Shown here one piece after another: positions 1 to 7,163 of a stretch of DNA of 12,422 bases. Source of the DNA: Schlegelella_A sp035493195 (GTDB lineage: Bacteria > Pseudomonadota > Gammaproteobacteria > Burkholderiales > Burkholderiaceae_C); NCBI GenBank assembly GCA_035493195.1, contig DATJIM010000407.1, forward strand, positions 1 through 12,422, written 5' to 3'. Positions within the stretch are counted from its first letter, which is position 1, and every line of letters starts with the position of its first letter. Below the pieces are notes generated by a model. That model saw only the letters and a program-made list of their open reading frames with translations, had not been told where the DNA came from and did not search any database. A program made the position numbers and the translations under genes.

Positions 1-174
1 GTCGGCGGCCTGGAGGTTGCCGAGCGTCTGGTCGGAGAAGACGACGCCCCAGCCGAACGTGTCGTACGGCTTGTTGCGCTCGACCACCGTGATGTCGTGG
101 CGCGGGTCCTGCTGCTTCATGAGCAGCGCGAAGTACAGACCCGAGGGGCCGCCGCCGATGCAGACGATCTTCAT
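1..174 (-). CDS. Bifunctional salicyloyl-CoA 5-hydroxylase / 2-aminobenzoyl-CoA monooxygenase-reductase family, N-terminal fragment
   Basis: Only the first 58 codons are present; the gene continues past the left edge. The protein begins MKIVCIGGGPSGLYFALLMK, with the FAD-binding GxGxxG at residues 7-12, the ribose-binding acid E32 in VVER, and FGWGVVFSD at 40-48. That last stretch is typical of the two-domain flavoenzymes annotated as bifunctional salicylyl-CoA 5-hydroxylase/oxidoreductase, to which the Azoarcus 2-aminobenzoyl-CoA monooxygenase/reductase is related. These cytoplasmic enzymes hydroxylate, and in the aminobenzoyl case also reduce, an aryl-CoA thioester. The ATG at 174-172 is the only sensible start. 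No Shine-Dalgarno sequence precedes it. It lies 30 bases after the acyl-CoA ligase stop and has a candidate promoter of its own (202-230). The family call is good; the substrate (salicyloyl-, anthraniloyl- or another aryl-CoA) cannot be decided from the fragment. Confidence 0.85.
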   Translation of the reverse strand, partial: MKIVCIGGGPSGLYFALLMKQQDPRHDITVVERNKPYDTFGWGVVFSDQTLGNLQAAD

Positions 175-186
175 GCGACGCCGATA

Positions 187-200
187 CTTTAGAGGTAAAG
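187..200. repeat. Inverted repeat CTTTA-GAGG-TAAAG in the monooxygenase leader
   Basis: Perfect 5-base arms (187-191 and 196-200) flank a 4-base loop. The repeat sits 12-26 bases upstream of the monooxygenase start, around the transcription start predicted from the -10 at 207-202. It is AT-richer than its surroundings. It could be a small operator at the start site or a weak leader hairpin. The matching place upstream of the oxygenase alpha gene keeps only the TAAAG arm. Confidence 0.35.
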
Positions 201-201
201 C

Positions 202-230
202 AGTCTAGTCGAAGGCGACGCGCCTGGCAA
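202..230 (-). promoter_or_regulatory. Candidate sigma70-type promoter of the monooxygenase gene
   Basis: The -35 is TTGCCA (230-225), the spacer is 17 bases, and the -10 is TAGACT (207-202). The predicted transcription start is near 195, giving a leader of about 20 bases. The -35 lies inside the end of the acyl-CoA ligase gene, and the first three bases of the -10 are that gene's TAG stop codon. Positions 231-196 match 9043-9008, upstream of the Rieske alpha gene, at 28 of 36 bases without gaps. That includes CTTGCC and 12 of the 13 bases in CTAGACTGCTTTA. The position and repetition are visible; promoter activity is inferred. Confidence 0.5.
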
Positions 231-1809
231 GCGCGTTCGCGACCTCGCGGTCCCACGTGCCGGCACCGACGCCGCGCTCGCGGAGGACGAATTTCTGCAC
301 CTTGCCGTTGCCGGTCCGCGGCAGGTCGACGACGACGTCGAGATAGCGCGGGATCGCGAACTTCGGCAGCCGCTCGGCGCACCAGGCGCAGAGCGCCGCC
401 GGGTCCACCGCCGCGCCGTCGCGCGCGACGATCGCGGCCATGACCTCGTCCTCGGCGAGCTCGGAGCGGGCCGGGAAGACCGCGGCGTCGGCGACCGCCG
501 GGTGTGCGAGCAGGACCTGCTCGACCTCGTACGACGAGACGTTCTCGCCGCGACGGCGGATCGCGTCCTTGAGGCGGTCGAGGAAGCGAAAGCGCCCGTC
601 GGCTTCGCGGACGACGCGGTCGCCGGTGTGGAACCAACCGTTGCGCCACGCCTCGACGGTCTGCTCGGGGCGTCCGAAGTAGCCCGATGCGAACGACCAC
701 GGCTCGCTGGCGCGCAGCACGAGCTCGCCGGCTTCGCCCGGCGGCAGCTCGGCGTCGTCGGCGTCGACGACGCGCGCCTCGAAGCCGGGCTGGACGCGGC
801 CCATCGTGCCGTCGGGCGGCGCGTCGCGGCCGGCGGCGATCGCGAAGTTGGTCTCGGTCGAGCCGTAGCCTTCGACGAGGCGAATGCCGGTTCGCGCCGC
901 GAATGCAGTCGCCGCCGCGGGCGGAACGCCGGGCCCGAGGCCGACGCGAACGCGGTGCGCGCGCTCGGCAGCGCTCGCGGGCCGGGCGAGCAGCATCGGC
1001 ACCATCGCGCCGAGCAGATAGACGACGGTCGCACCGCCGCCTTGGACCTGCTGCCAGTAGCGCGACGCCGAGAAGCGATCTTCGAACACCGCTTCGGCGC
1101 CGCTGACGAGCGCCTGCGCGATCGTGTTGAGCGCGTTGATGTGAAAGAGCGGCAGCGTCGTGCCGAGGACGTCGTCCGCGCCGACGCCGAGGATGCGCGC
1201 GGTGTGGATGCCCCAGGCCGCGTACTGCGCGTGCGGCACGACGACGCCCTTCGCCGGCCCGGTCGTCCCCGACGTGTAGAGGATCGCGAGCGGATCGCCG
1301 GGACGGATCGGCGCGGCGTCGCACCTCGGCGCTGCGGCGGCGGCGAGCGCGGGCCAGCGCCCGATCGCGACGGGACTCGCGTCGGGGAGCACGCCGTCGC
1401 CGGCGACCGCGATCGCGGCGAGCGACGTCGCCGCGAGCGTGACGTGGCGCAAGCGCTCGACGCACGCGCCGTCGACGACGAGAACGCGCGCGCCGCTGTC
1501 ACGCAGCGCGTACTCGATCTGCGGCGCCATCGACGCGGTGTGGATCGGCACGGCGACGGCGCCGATCCAGCCGCAGCCCAGCCAGGCGGCGACGCACTCG
1601 GCGCGGTTGCCGCAGAGAAGCGCGACGCGGTCGCCGGCTTCGACGCCGAGCGCGCGCAGCGCGGCGCCCGCTGCGGCGGCGACGCCCGGCGCATCGGCAT
1701 GGCACCACGCCGCACCGGCGATGCGCACGAACGCGCGCCCGCCGTGCCGCGCCGCCGCGTCGGCGAGCATCGCCGGCAGCGTGCGGCGCGCGAGGTCGGC
1801 CGCGTTCAT
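205..1809 (-). CDS. CaiC-like acyl-CoA ligase (AMP-forming)
   Basis: A 534-residue adenylate-forming enzyme of normal length for class I acyl-CoA synthetases, which activate a carboxylic acid as an acyl-AMP and then form the CoA thioester. All core motifs are present: the phosphate loop YTSGTTGPAKG (178-188), EGYGSTET (313-320), HTGD (394-397), the hinge DRLKDAIRRRGENVSSYEVE (411-430) and PRTGNGKVQK (497-506) with the expected catalytic K503. The RRRGEN hinge resembles crotonobetaine/carnitine-CoA ligases (CaiC) more than benzoate-CoA ligases. Its ATG overlaps the LivF stop as ATGA, with only a weak GGTGA upstream, so it is probably translationally coupled. Placement between an uptake system and an aryl-CoA monooxygenase suggests it makes that enzyme's substrate, possibly anthranilate or a related aromatic acid. 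The substrate is inference. Confidence 0.88.
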   Translation of the reverse strand: MNAADLARRTLPAMLADAAARHGGRAFVRIAGAAWCHADAPGVAAAAGAALRALGVEAGDRVALLCGNRAECVAAWLGCGWIGAVAVPIHTASMAPQIEYALRDSGARVLVVDGACVERLRHVTLAATSLAAIAVAGDGVLPDASPVAIGRWPALAAAAAPRCDAAPIRPGDPLAILYTSGTTGPAKGVVVPHAQYAAWGIHTARILGVGADDVLGTTLPLFHINALNTIAQALVSGAEAVFEDRFSASRYWQQVQGGGATVVYLLGAMVPMLLARPASAAERAHRVRVGLGPGVPPAAATAFAARTGIRLVEGYGSTETNFAIAAGRDAPPDGTMGRVQPGFEARVVDADDAELPPGEAGELVLRASEPWSFASGYFGRPEQTVEAWRNGWFHTGDRVVREADGRFRFLDRLKDAIRRRGENVSSYEVEQVLLAHPAVADAAVFPARSELAEDEVMAAIVARDGAAVDPAALCAWCAERLPKFAIPRYLDVVVDLPRTGNGKVQKFVLRERGVGAGTWDREVANALARRVAFD

Positions 1810-2549
1810 GGTGTCACCGGGACGTCGTCGGTCCCGCCGCCGAGATACGCCGCCTGCACGCGCGGATCGCTCGCCAGCGCGGCAGATGGGCCGGCAAACG
1901 CGATCTCGCCGGTCTCGAGGACGTAGCCGTGGTCCGAGATCTCGAGCGCGGCGCGCGCGTTCTGCTCGACGAGCAGGATCGAGACGCCGTCGTCGCGCAG
2001 CGTCCGGACGATCGCGAGGATGTCGCGGACGACGAGCGGCGCGAGCCCGAGGCTCGGCTCGTCGAGCAGCAGAAGCCTCGGCGTCGACATCAGCGCGCGG
2101 CCGAGCGCGAGCATCTGCCGCTCGCCGCCCGAGAGCGTGTCGGCGCGCTGCGTCGCGCGCTCGGCGAGGCGCGGGAAGCGCGCGCAGACGCTGTCGAGCC
2201 GCTCGGCGAGCGCGCTGCCCCGCGTTCGCGTCGCGTAAGCGCCGAGCAGCAGGTTGTCGCGCACCGAGAGCTCGCCGAACAGCTCGCGCCGCTCGGGAAC
2301 GAGCGTCATGCCGCGCTCGACGCGCGCTTCGACATCGAGCGCAGCAAGGTCGTTGCCTTCGAAGCGAAGCGTGCCCTGCGAAGGCAGCAGCCCCATCACC
2401 GCGGCGAGCAGCGTCGTCTTGCCCGCCCCGTTCGGCCCGATCACCGAGACGATCTCGCCCGGCGCGAGCGCCAGGCCGACACCGCGCACCGCCTCGACCT
2501 GGCCGTACGCGACGTGCAGGTCGGCGACTTCGAGGAGCGCGGCGCTCAT
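1806..2549 (-). CDS. LivF-type ABC transporter ATP-binding protein
   Basis: A 247-residue cytoplasmic ATPase of the HAAT (branched-chain amino acid-type) uptake family, of typical length. It shows Walker A GPNGAGKTT (38-46), a VPERRELF segment (84-91) in the Q-loop region where LivF proteins carry a PEGRR-type motif, signature LSGGERQ (139-145), Walker B LLLLDEP (159-165) and the LivF-type LLVEQNA switch region (192-198), which has Q where most ABC proteins have H. The ATG overlaps the stop of the LivM-LivG fusion as ATGA and has CGGAG seven bases upstream. It should pair with the LivG domain of that fusion. The island suggests the cargo is an aromatic acid rather than leucine; this is inferred from context. 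Confidence 0.93.
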   Translation of the reverse strand: MSAALLEVADLHVAYGQVEAVRGVGLALAPGEIVSVIGPNGAGKTTLLAAVMGLLPSQGTLRFEGNDLAALDVEARVERGMTLVPERRELFGELSVRDNLLLGAYATRTRGSALAERLDSVCARFPRLAERATQRADTLSGGERQMLALGRALMSTPRLLLLDEPSLGLAPLVVRDILAIVRTLRDDGVSILLVEQNARAALEISDHGYVLETGEIAFAGPSAALASDPRVQAAYLGGGTDDVPVTP

Positions 2550-4336
2550 GCCGCGACTCCGAGGTACGCGTCCTGCACGAGCGGGTCCGCGCGCACCTGG
2601 GCGGGCGCGCCCTCGGCGAGCTTCTGGCCGAAGTTCATGACGACGATGCGGTCGACGAGGCGCATCACGAAGTCCATGTCGTGCTCGACGATGAGGATCG
2701 TGACGCCGTCGTCGCGCAGGCGTTTCAGCAGCGCCGCGAGCGCGTCCTTCTCGCGCCGCCTGAGGCCCGCAGCCGGCTCGTCGAGGACGAGCAGCACCGG
2801 GTCGGCGGCAAGCGCACGCGCGATCTCGAGGACGCGCTGCGTGCCGAGCGGCAGGCTGCCAGCGGGCTCGTGCGCTCGTTGCACGAGGCCGATCCGCTCG
2901 AGCTGGCGCCACGCTTCCGCACGCACGCGAAGCTCGTCGCCCCGGTCCAGGCGGAAGCCCGCGCGCAGCACGCCGGCGCCCGTGCGTGCATAGGCGCCGA
3001 GCGCGACGTTGTCGAGCAGGCTCATCTGCGGCCTCAGCTTGACGTGCTGGAAGGTGCGCGCGAGGCCCATCCGCGCGACTTCCTTCTGCGCGCGTCCAGT
3101 GACGTCGCGGCCGAGGAAACGGACGCGCCCGGCGGTCATCGGCAGCGTGCACGTCAGGAGGTTGAACATCGTCGACTTGCCGGCGCCGTTCGGCCCGATC
3201 AGGCCGACGATCTCGCCGGCGTCGACGACGAAGCCGACGCGGTCGACGGCGACGAGACCGCCGAAGCGCTTGGTCGCGCCGTCGACCTCGAGGATGCGCG
3301 TGCCGCGCGCGGGCGGCGTACGGCGCGGCAGCGGCTCCGCGCCGGCGAGCGCCGCGGTGTCGACCGCGGAAGCCGGCGGCCATCGTCGGCGCCACCAGCG
3401 CACGGCCCAGCCGCTCAGCCCCGCACGAGCGAAGTGCAGCAAGGCGATGAAGAGTGCGGCGAACACGACCGCCTCGATCTGCGCAGCGCCCGACGACAGC
3501 AGCGGCAGCACGTCCTGGAGCGCGTTCTTCAGCAGCAGGACGACGGCGGCACCGACGACGGCGCCCGCGAGCTGGCCGAGGCCGCCGACGACGGCCATCA
3601 GCAAATACTCGATGCTCGCGCGAACGTCGAACGGCGACGGGCTGACGAAGCGGTTCTTGTGCGCGTAGAGCCAGCCGGCGATTGCCGCGAGCAGCGCGGC
3701 GACGACGAAGAGCGAGAGCCGGACGCGCACCGCGTCGGCGCCGACGCTCGCGAGCAGCGTCGCGCCGCCGCGCAGGCCGCGCATCGCACGGCCCGGGCGC
3801 GAGTCGAGGACGTTGCGGGCGAAGAGGAGCGACGCGCCGACGAGGATCCAGATCAGCACGTACGCAGCTCGCGGATCGATGAGCGACCAGGGCCCGATGC
3901 GGATCGCAGGGATGCCCGCGATGCCGCTGTGGCGGCCGAGCGATTCGAGGTTGCCGAAGACGATCGCGATCGAGATCCCCCACGCGATCGTCGAGAGCGG
4001 CAGGTAGTGGCCGCCGAGGCGCAGCGTCACGGCGCCGATCACGAGCGCGCAGATTCCGGTGATCACGAGCGCGAAGACGAGGCCGAGCCACGGCGACGCG
4101 CCGTGCACCGTCGTCAGCCACGCGGTCGCGTACGCGGCGATGCCGACGAACGCGGCCTGCCCGAACGAGGTCGCGCCGCCGACGCCCGTGAGCAGCACGA
4201 GGCCGAGCGCGACGAGCGCGGCGATGCCGACGTCGTTGAGGAGCGTGACGGTGAAGCGGCTGCCGACGAGCGGCGCGATCGCGAACGCTGCGACGACGAG
4301 AACGACGAGCGCGCGCCTGCGTGACGTCGCGTTCAC
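2546..4336 (-). CDS. LivM-LivG fusion: ABC permease with C-terminal ATPase domain
   Basis: One 596-residue frame joins a LivM-type membrane domain to a LivG-type ATPase. Residues 1 to about 310 are strongly hydrophobic with several membrane segments, including the permease hallmark SFGQAAFVGIAAYA (57-70). A charged linker, about 311-346 and rich in R, A and P, leads to the ATPase: Walker A GPNGAGKST (381-389), RTFQ (427-430), degenerate signature SLPLGTQ (494-500), Walker B VLLVLDEP (514-521), PAAGL (521-525) and H552. The start is GTG (4336-4334), overlapping the LivH stop as GTGA. GAGGAGGAG lies eight bases upstream, which fixes the start. Such fusions are known in proteobacterial Liv-type systems. 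No frameshift or missing stop is needed to explain it. Confidence 0.93.
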   Translation of the reverse strand: MNATSRRRALVVLVVAAFAIAPLVGSRFTVTLLNDVGIAALVALGLVLLTGVGGATSFGQAAFVGIAAYATAWLTTVHGASPWLGLVFALVITGICALVIGAVTLRLGGHYLPLSTIAWGISIAIVFGNLESLGRHSGIAGIPAIRIGPWSLIDPRAAYVLIWILVGASLLFARNVLDSRPGRAMRGLRGGATLLASVGADAVRVRLSLFVVAALLAAIAGWLYAHKNRFVSPSPFDVRASIEYLLMAVVGGLGQLAGAVVGAAVVLLLKNALQDVLPLLSSGAAQIEAVVFAALFIALLHFARAGLSGWAVRWWRRRWPPASAVDTAALAGAEPLPRRTPPARGTRILEVDGATKRFGGLVAVDRVGFVVDAGEIVGLIGPNGAGKSTMFNLLTCTLPMTAGRVRFLGRDVTGRAQKEVARMGLARTFQHVKLRPQMSLLDNVALGAYARTGAGVLRAGFRLDRGDELRVRAEAWRQLERIGLVQRAHEPAGSLPLGTQRVLEIARALAADPVLLVLDEPAAGLRRREKDALAALLKRLRDDGVTILIVEHDMDFVMRLVDRIVVMNFGQKLAEGAPAQVRADPLVQDAYLGVAA

Positions 4337-5388
4337 GTGTCGATCTCCTCCTCGGCTTCGTCGCCGTGCGGCAGCGCGAACGAGCGCAGCAGCAGCACCG
4401 GAATCAGGAGCGAGAAGACGATGGCGTCCTTCATCGCGCCGCTCCAGAACGACGCGAAGCTTTCGACGAGGCCGACCGCGAGCGCGCCGATCGCGGTGCC
4501 GGGATAGCTCGTCAGGCCGCCGACGATCGCGGCGACGAACGCCTTCAGGCCGATGATGAATCCCGAGTCGTAGTACATCGTCGTCACCGGCGCGATCAGA
4601 ACGCCGATCAGGCCGGCGAGCAGCGACGCCGCGCCGTATGCGAGCAGCGCCGTGCGCGCTGGGCGGATGCCGACGAGGCGCGCGCCGACGCGGTTGACCG
4701 CGGTCGCGCGCAGCGCCTTGCCGGCGACGGTGCGCTCGAAGAAGAGGAAGAAGAGAGCCGACAGCACGAGCGCGGCGAGCACCATCAGCACCACCTGCCC
4801 GGAGACCGTGACGCCGCCGCCGAGCGCGAGCGTCCCGCCGGCGAGCGGTTGCGTGCGCGAGCCTTCGGGGCCGAAGAAGAGGAGGCCCAGGCCGGAGAGC
4901 AGGAAGTGCAGCGCGAGCGCGACGATCAGGAGCACGAGCACCGAGGCGTCGGCGATCGGCTGGAAGACGACGCGCGCGACGAGCGGCGCGATCGGAACGA
5001 CGAGAAGGACCGCGCTCGCGACGTGGAGCGGCGCCGGCACGCCGGGCCGTGCAGCGAGCCACGCGAGCGCGCACGGAACCAGCGGCAGCACGCCCCAGAG
5101 CAGGACGGCGCGCGCGATGCGCTTGGTCTCGCCGCGCCGGGCGAGGCTCGCGACCTCCGTCGCCGCGGCGAGCGCGGCGAGCGTCGCGACGAGGCCGATC
5201 GTCGGCGGCGTCCGCCCCGCCTCGAACGCCGCGAGCGAGAGCGCGGCGAACGCGGCGACGTCGCCGAACGGAACGAAGACGACGCGCGTGACCGAGAAGA
5301 CGAGAACGAGCCCGAGCCCGGCGAGCAGATAGACGGCGCCATTGGCGAGCCCATCCGTCGCGAGGATCGCCGCGATGTCCCAGGTCAC
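4333..5388 (-). CDS. LivH-type ABC transporter permease
   Basis: A 351-residue, very hydrophobic inner-membrane protein, longer than the roughly 290-300 residues usual for LivH. It has the LivH N-terminus (DGLANGAVYLLAGLGLVLVF, 12-31) and a typical C-terminal half with SGFIIGLKAFVAAIVGGL and PGTAIGALAVGLVES. The extra length lies in the first half, about residues 55-140, where additional hydrophobic segments replace the usual FG-x-NFAHG region with FGDVAAFAAL (41-50). The C-terminus is acidic. The start is GTG (5388-5386), 34 bases after the binding-protein stop; no in-frame ATG is close, and GGGTGG lies four bases upstream. It overlaps the next gene as GTGA. It should form the channel with the LivM domain. 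Confidence 0.9.
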   Translation of the reverse strand: MTWDIAAILATDGLANGAVYLLAGLGLVLVFSVTRVVFVPFGDVAAFAALSLAAFEAGRTPPTIGLVATLAALAAATEVASLARRGETKRIARAVLLWGVLPLVPCALAWLAARPGVPAPLHVASAVLLVVPIAPLVARVVFQPIADASVLVLLIVALALHFLLSGLGLLFFGPEGSRTQPLAGGTLALGGGVTVSGQVVLMVLAALVLSALFFLFFERTVAGKALRATAVNRVGARLVGIRPARTALLAYGAASLLAGLIGVLIAPVTTMYYDSGFIIGLKAFVAAIVGGLTSYPGTAIGALAVGLVESFASFWSGAMKDAIVFSLLIPVLLLRSFALPHGDEAEEEIDT

Positions 5389-5422
5389 GCGGCCACCCGC
5401 GGCGCTGCGTCGAGTGCGGCGG

Positions 5423-6580
5423 CTATTGCGCCAGCTTCCACGCCCCGTTGTCGAGCTTGACGATCACGCGCGCACGCTGGTCGACGCCGTAGATGTTGCC
5501 GTCCTTGAAGTTGTAGACGCCGTGCGTGCCGACGACTTCCTTCGTGCTCATGATCGCGTCGCGAAGCGCCTGGCGAAACGCCGGCGTTCCCGGCTCGGCG
5601 CCTTTCTTCAGCGCCCGCTCGGCGGCGTCGGCGAAGACCATCCAGGCGTCGAACGAGTACGCCGAGAAGGCGTCGGTCGTGGGCGCGCCGTTGACCTTCT
5701 GGAACTCGCGGCGGAAGTCGAGCGCGATCTTCTTGGTCGGGTAGTTGTCCGGCAGCTGCTCGGCGACGATCACCGGGCCGGTCGGCATCAGCGCGCCCTG
5801 CCCCGACGCGCCGGCGACGCGGATGAAGTCGGGGTTGATGAGCCCGTGCTGGCCGTAGACGCCGCCCTTGAAGCCGCGCTCGGCAAGGGCGAGGAACGGC
5901 AGCGCACCCGGCGTTCCCGAGCCGCCGGTCATGACCGCGTCGGGATGGAGGGCGACGATCTTCAGCACCTGGCCGGTGACCGACTGGTCGGAGCGCGCGT
6001 AGCGCTCGTTGCTCACGACCTTGATGCCGCGCGAAGGCGCCGCCTTCATGAGCGCGTCGTAGACGAGATCGCCCCACGAGTCCGAGAAGCCGATGTAGGC
6101 GACGGTCTTGACGCCGTTCGCCTTCATGCGGTCGACGACGGCGTCGACCATCAGCTGCGTCGGTTGCGCGACGGTGACGACCCAGTTGTTGTCGGCGCCG
6201 TCGATCGCGATCGGCGACAACCCGATCATCGGCGTCTTCGTCTCCTTGGCGACCTGCGCGATCGCGACCGACGACGGCACGCCCGACGACCCCATCAACA
6301 CGTCGACCTTGTCCTCGTCGACGAGCTTTCTCGCGTTGCGCGCGGCGGCGGCGGGATCGGACGCGTCGTCGAGGAGGATGAGCTGGATCTTGCGGCCGGC
6401 GATCTCGCCCTTGTAGGCGAGCGCGGCCTGCATTCCCTTCGAGTACGGGATGCCGAGCGACGAGTTCGGCCCCGAGAGCGCGACGTTGACGCCGACCTTG
6501 AGATCGGCGGCAACGGCGGCGGCGGGCAGAGCGAGCGACGCAGCGGCAGCAACGAGCGCGGCGCGGCGGGTGAGCTTCAT
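5423..6580 (-). CDS. Periplasmic ABC substrate-binding protein, LivK/HAAT type
   Basis: A 385-residue type I periplasmic binding protein. A signal peptide is clear: MKLTRR, a hydrophobic stretch to about residue 22, then AVA-A with likely cleavage near residue 24. The mature protein opens with LKVGVNVALSGPNSSLG, the usual start of this family, and continues with VDVLMGSSG (92-100) and AYIGFSDSWGDLVYDAL (161-177). The gene begins inside the V4R gene's stop (ATGA overlap) but has a strong AGGAGA (6592-6587) six bases upstream, so it can be translated independently. The protein should deliver a ligand to the LivH/LivM/LivG/LivF proteins encoded next. Operon context favours an aromatic acid, as known for some HAAT binding proteins in aromatic clusters; the ligand is not proven. 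Confidence 0.92.
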   Translation of the reverse strand: MKLTRRAALVAAAASLALPAAAVAADLKVGVNVALSGPNSSLGIPYSKGMQAALAYKGEIAGRKIQLILLDDASDPAAAARNARKLVDEDKVDVLMGSSGVPSSVAIAQVAKETKTPMIGLSPIAIDGADNNWVVTVAQPTQLMVDAVVDRMKANGVKTVAYIGFSDSWGDLVYDALMKAAPSRGIKVVSNERYARSDQSVTGQVLKIVALHPDAVMTGGSGTPGALPFLALAERGFKGGVYGQHGLINPDFIRVAGASGQGALMPTGPVIVAEQLPDNYPTKKIALDFRREFQKVNGAPTTDAFSAYSFDAWMVFADAAERALKKGAEPGTPAFRQALRDAIMSTKEVVGTHGVYNFKDGNIYGVDQRARVIVKLDNGAWKLAQ

Positions 6581-7155
6581 GGCGTGTCTCCTGGTCGTGA
6601 AGGCCGGTGCGCCGGCCCGGGTTCGGAAAGCGATGCGGCCGCGCGCTGCGCGCGCGGCACCGCGACGAAGCTGCACGTCGCCCCGCCTTGCGCCGCGCAG
6701 CGCGTCTCGCGCGCGTCGGCAGCGCCGGACCAGAGCGCGGCGGCAAGCGCCTCGAGCATGCCGGCGATCCCGTGGCACGCGCGCGCGCTGCCGCGCGGCG
6801 CGGCGGCGGCGAACGGACTGTTCTCGACCTCGAGCGCGAGCGACGGCGAAGCTTCGTGCACGCGCGCAGCGTCGATTCGCCAGCGGCCCCAGCCGAGCGA
6901 CGCGGCGGCGCGCTCCATCGCCTGCGGCAGCTCGTCGGTGCCGACGGCGTCGCGATACGCGCGGACGCTGGCGGCGCCGTGCTCGGCGACCGAGCGCGCG
7001 AAGGCGGCGAGCGCGGCGTCGCGCGCTTCGCCTTCGAGCTGCGCGAAGACGCCCATCAGCACGTCGGCACGGAGCAGCACGTAGCGGCGATCGGCGTCGC
7101 GAACGGCGCCGCGCGCGACGTCGAAGACGAGCCGTTCGTGGAGCGCTGCGGCCAT
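6577..7155 (-). CDS. Stand-alone V4R-domain protein with a four-ligand metal site
   Basis: A 192-residue protein with no signal peptide or membrane segment. The C-terminal part (about 85-165) matches the V4R (4-vinyl reductase) domain: LGWGRWRID, then ENSPF, ACHGIAG and ETRCAAQGGATCSF. The residues C127, E150, C153 and C161 have spacing C-x22-E-x2-C-x7-C, the arrangement of the zinc site in phenol-sensing MopR/DmpR-type regulators as I recall it. Residues 1-80 could correspond to the helical region before V4R in those sensors. There is no AAA+ or DNA-binding domain. The start ATG lies 8 bases after the oxygenase beta stop with no Shine-Dalgarno, so coupled translation is likely; the stop overlaps the binding-protein start. 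It probably binds an aromatic ligand, but its role (sensor, chaperone or adaptor) is unknown. Confidence 0.8.
   Translation of the reverse strand: MAAALHERLVFDVARGAVRDADRRYVLLRADVLMGVFAQLEGEARDAALAAFARSVAEHGAASVRAYRDAVGTDELPQAMERAAASLGWGRWRIDAARVHEASPSLALEVENSPFAAAAPRGSARACHGIAGMLEALAAALWSGAADARETRCAAQGGATCSFVAVPRAQRAAASLSEPGPAHRPSRPGDTP
6587..6592 (-). promoter_or_regulatory. Ribosome binding site of the substrate-binding protein gene
   Basis: AGGAGA, six bases from the ATG at 6580, is among the best Shine-Dalgarno matches in the operon. It lies inside the end of the V4R gene. Abundant independent translation would suit a binding protein needed in excess over its permease. Confidence 0.7.
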
Positions 7156-7163
7156 CGTCGTGT

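Noticed and set aside
4039..4044. LPLGTQ read as a dead ATPase
   Set aside because: Walker A, Walker B with its E520, and H552 are intact in the same domain (coded within 2546-3300), so the altered signature alone does not imply loss of function. The coordinates given here are only a nominal point within the fusion gene.
1439..4324. 961-codon open frame on the plus strand
   Set aside because: It is antisense to the ligase, LivF and LivM-LivG genes. Its translation is dominated by R, A, D and E with no domain pattern, the usual by-product of GC-rich third positions on the other strand.
2546..4336. LivM-LivG fusion as a sequencing or assembly artefact
   Set aside because: The frame is continuous over a long linker, both domains are complete, and such fusions are a known arrangement.
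6526..6580. Tat signal peptide in the binding protein (TRRAAL)
   Set aside because: The twin arginines are followed by only a partial Tat motif, and the short hydrophobic core and AVA-A site are ordinary Sec features; Tat export is not supported.
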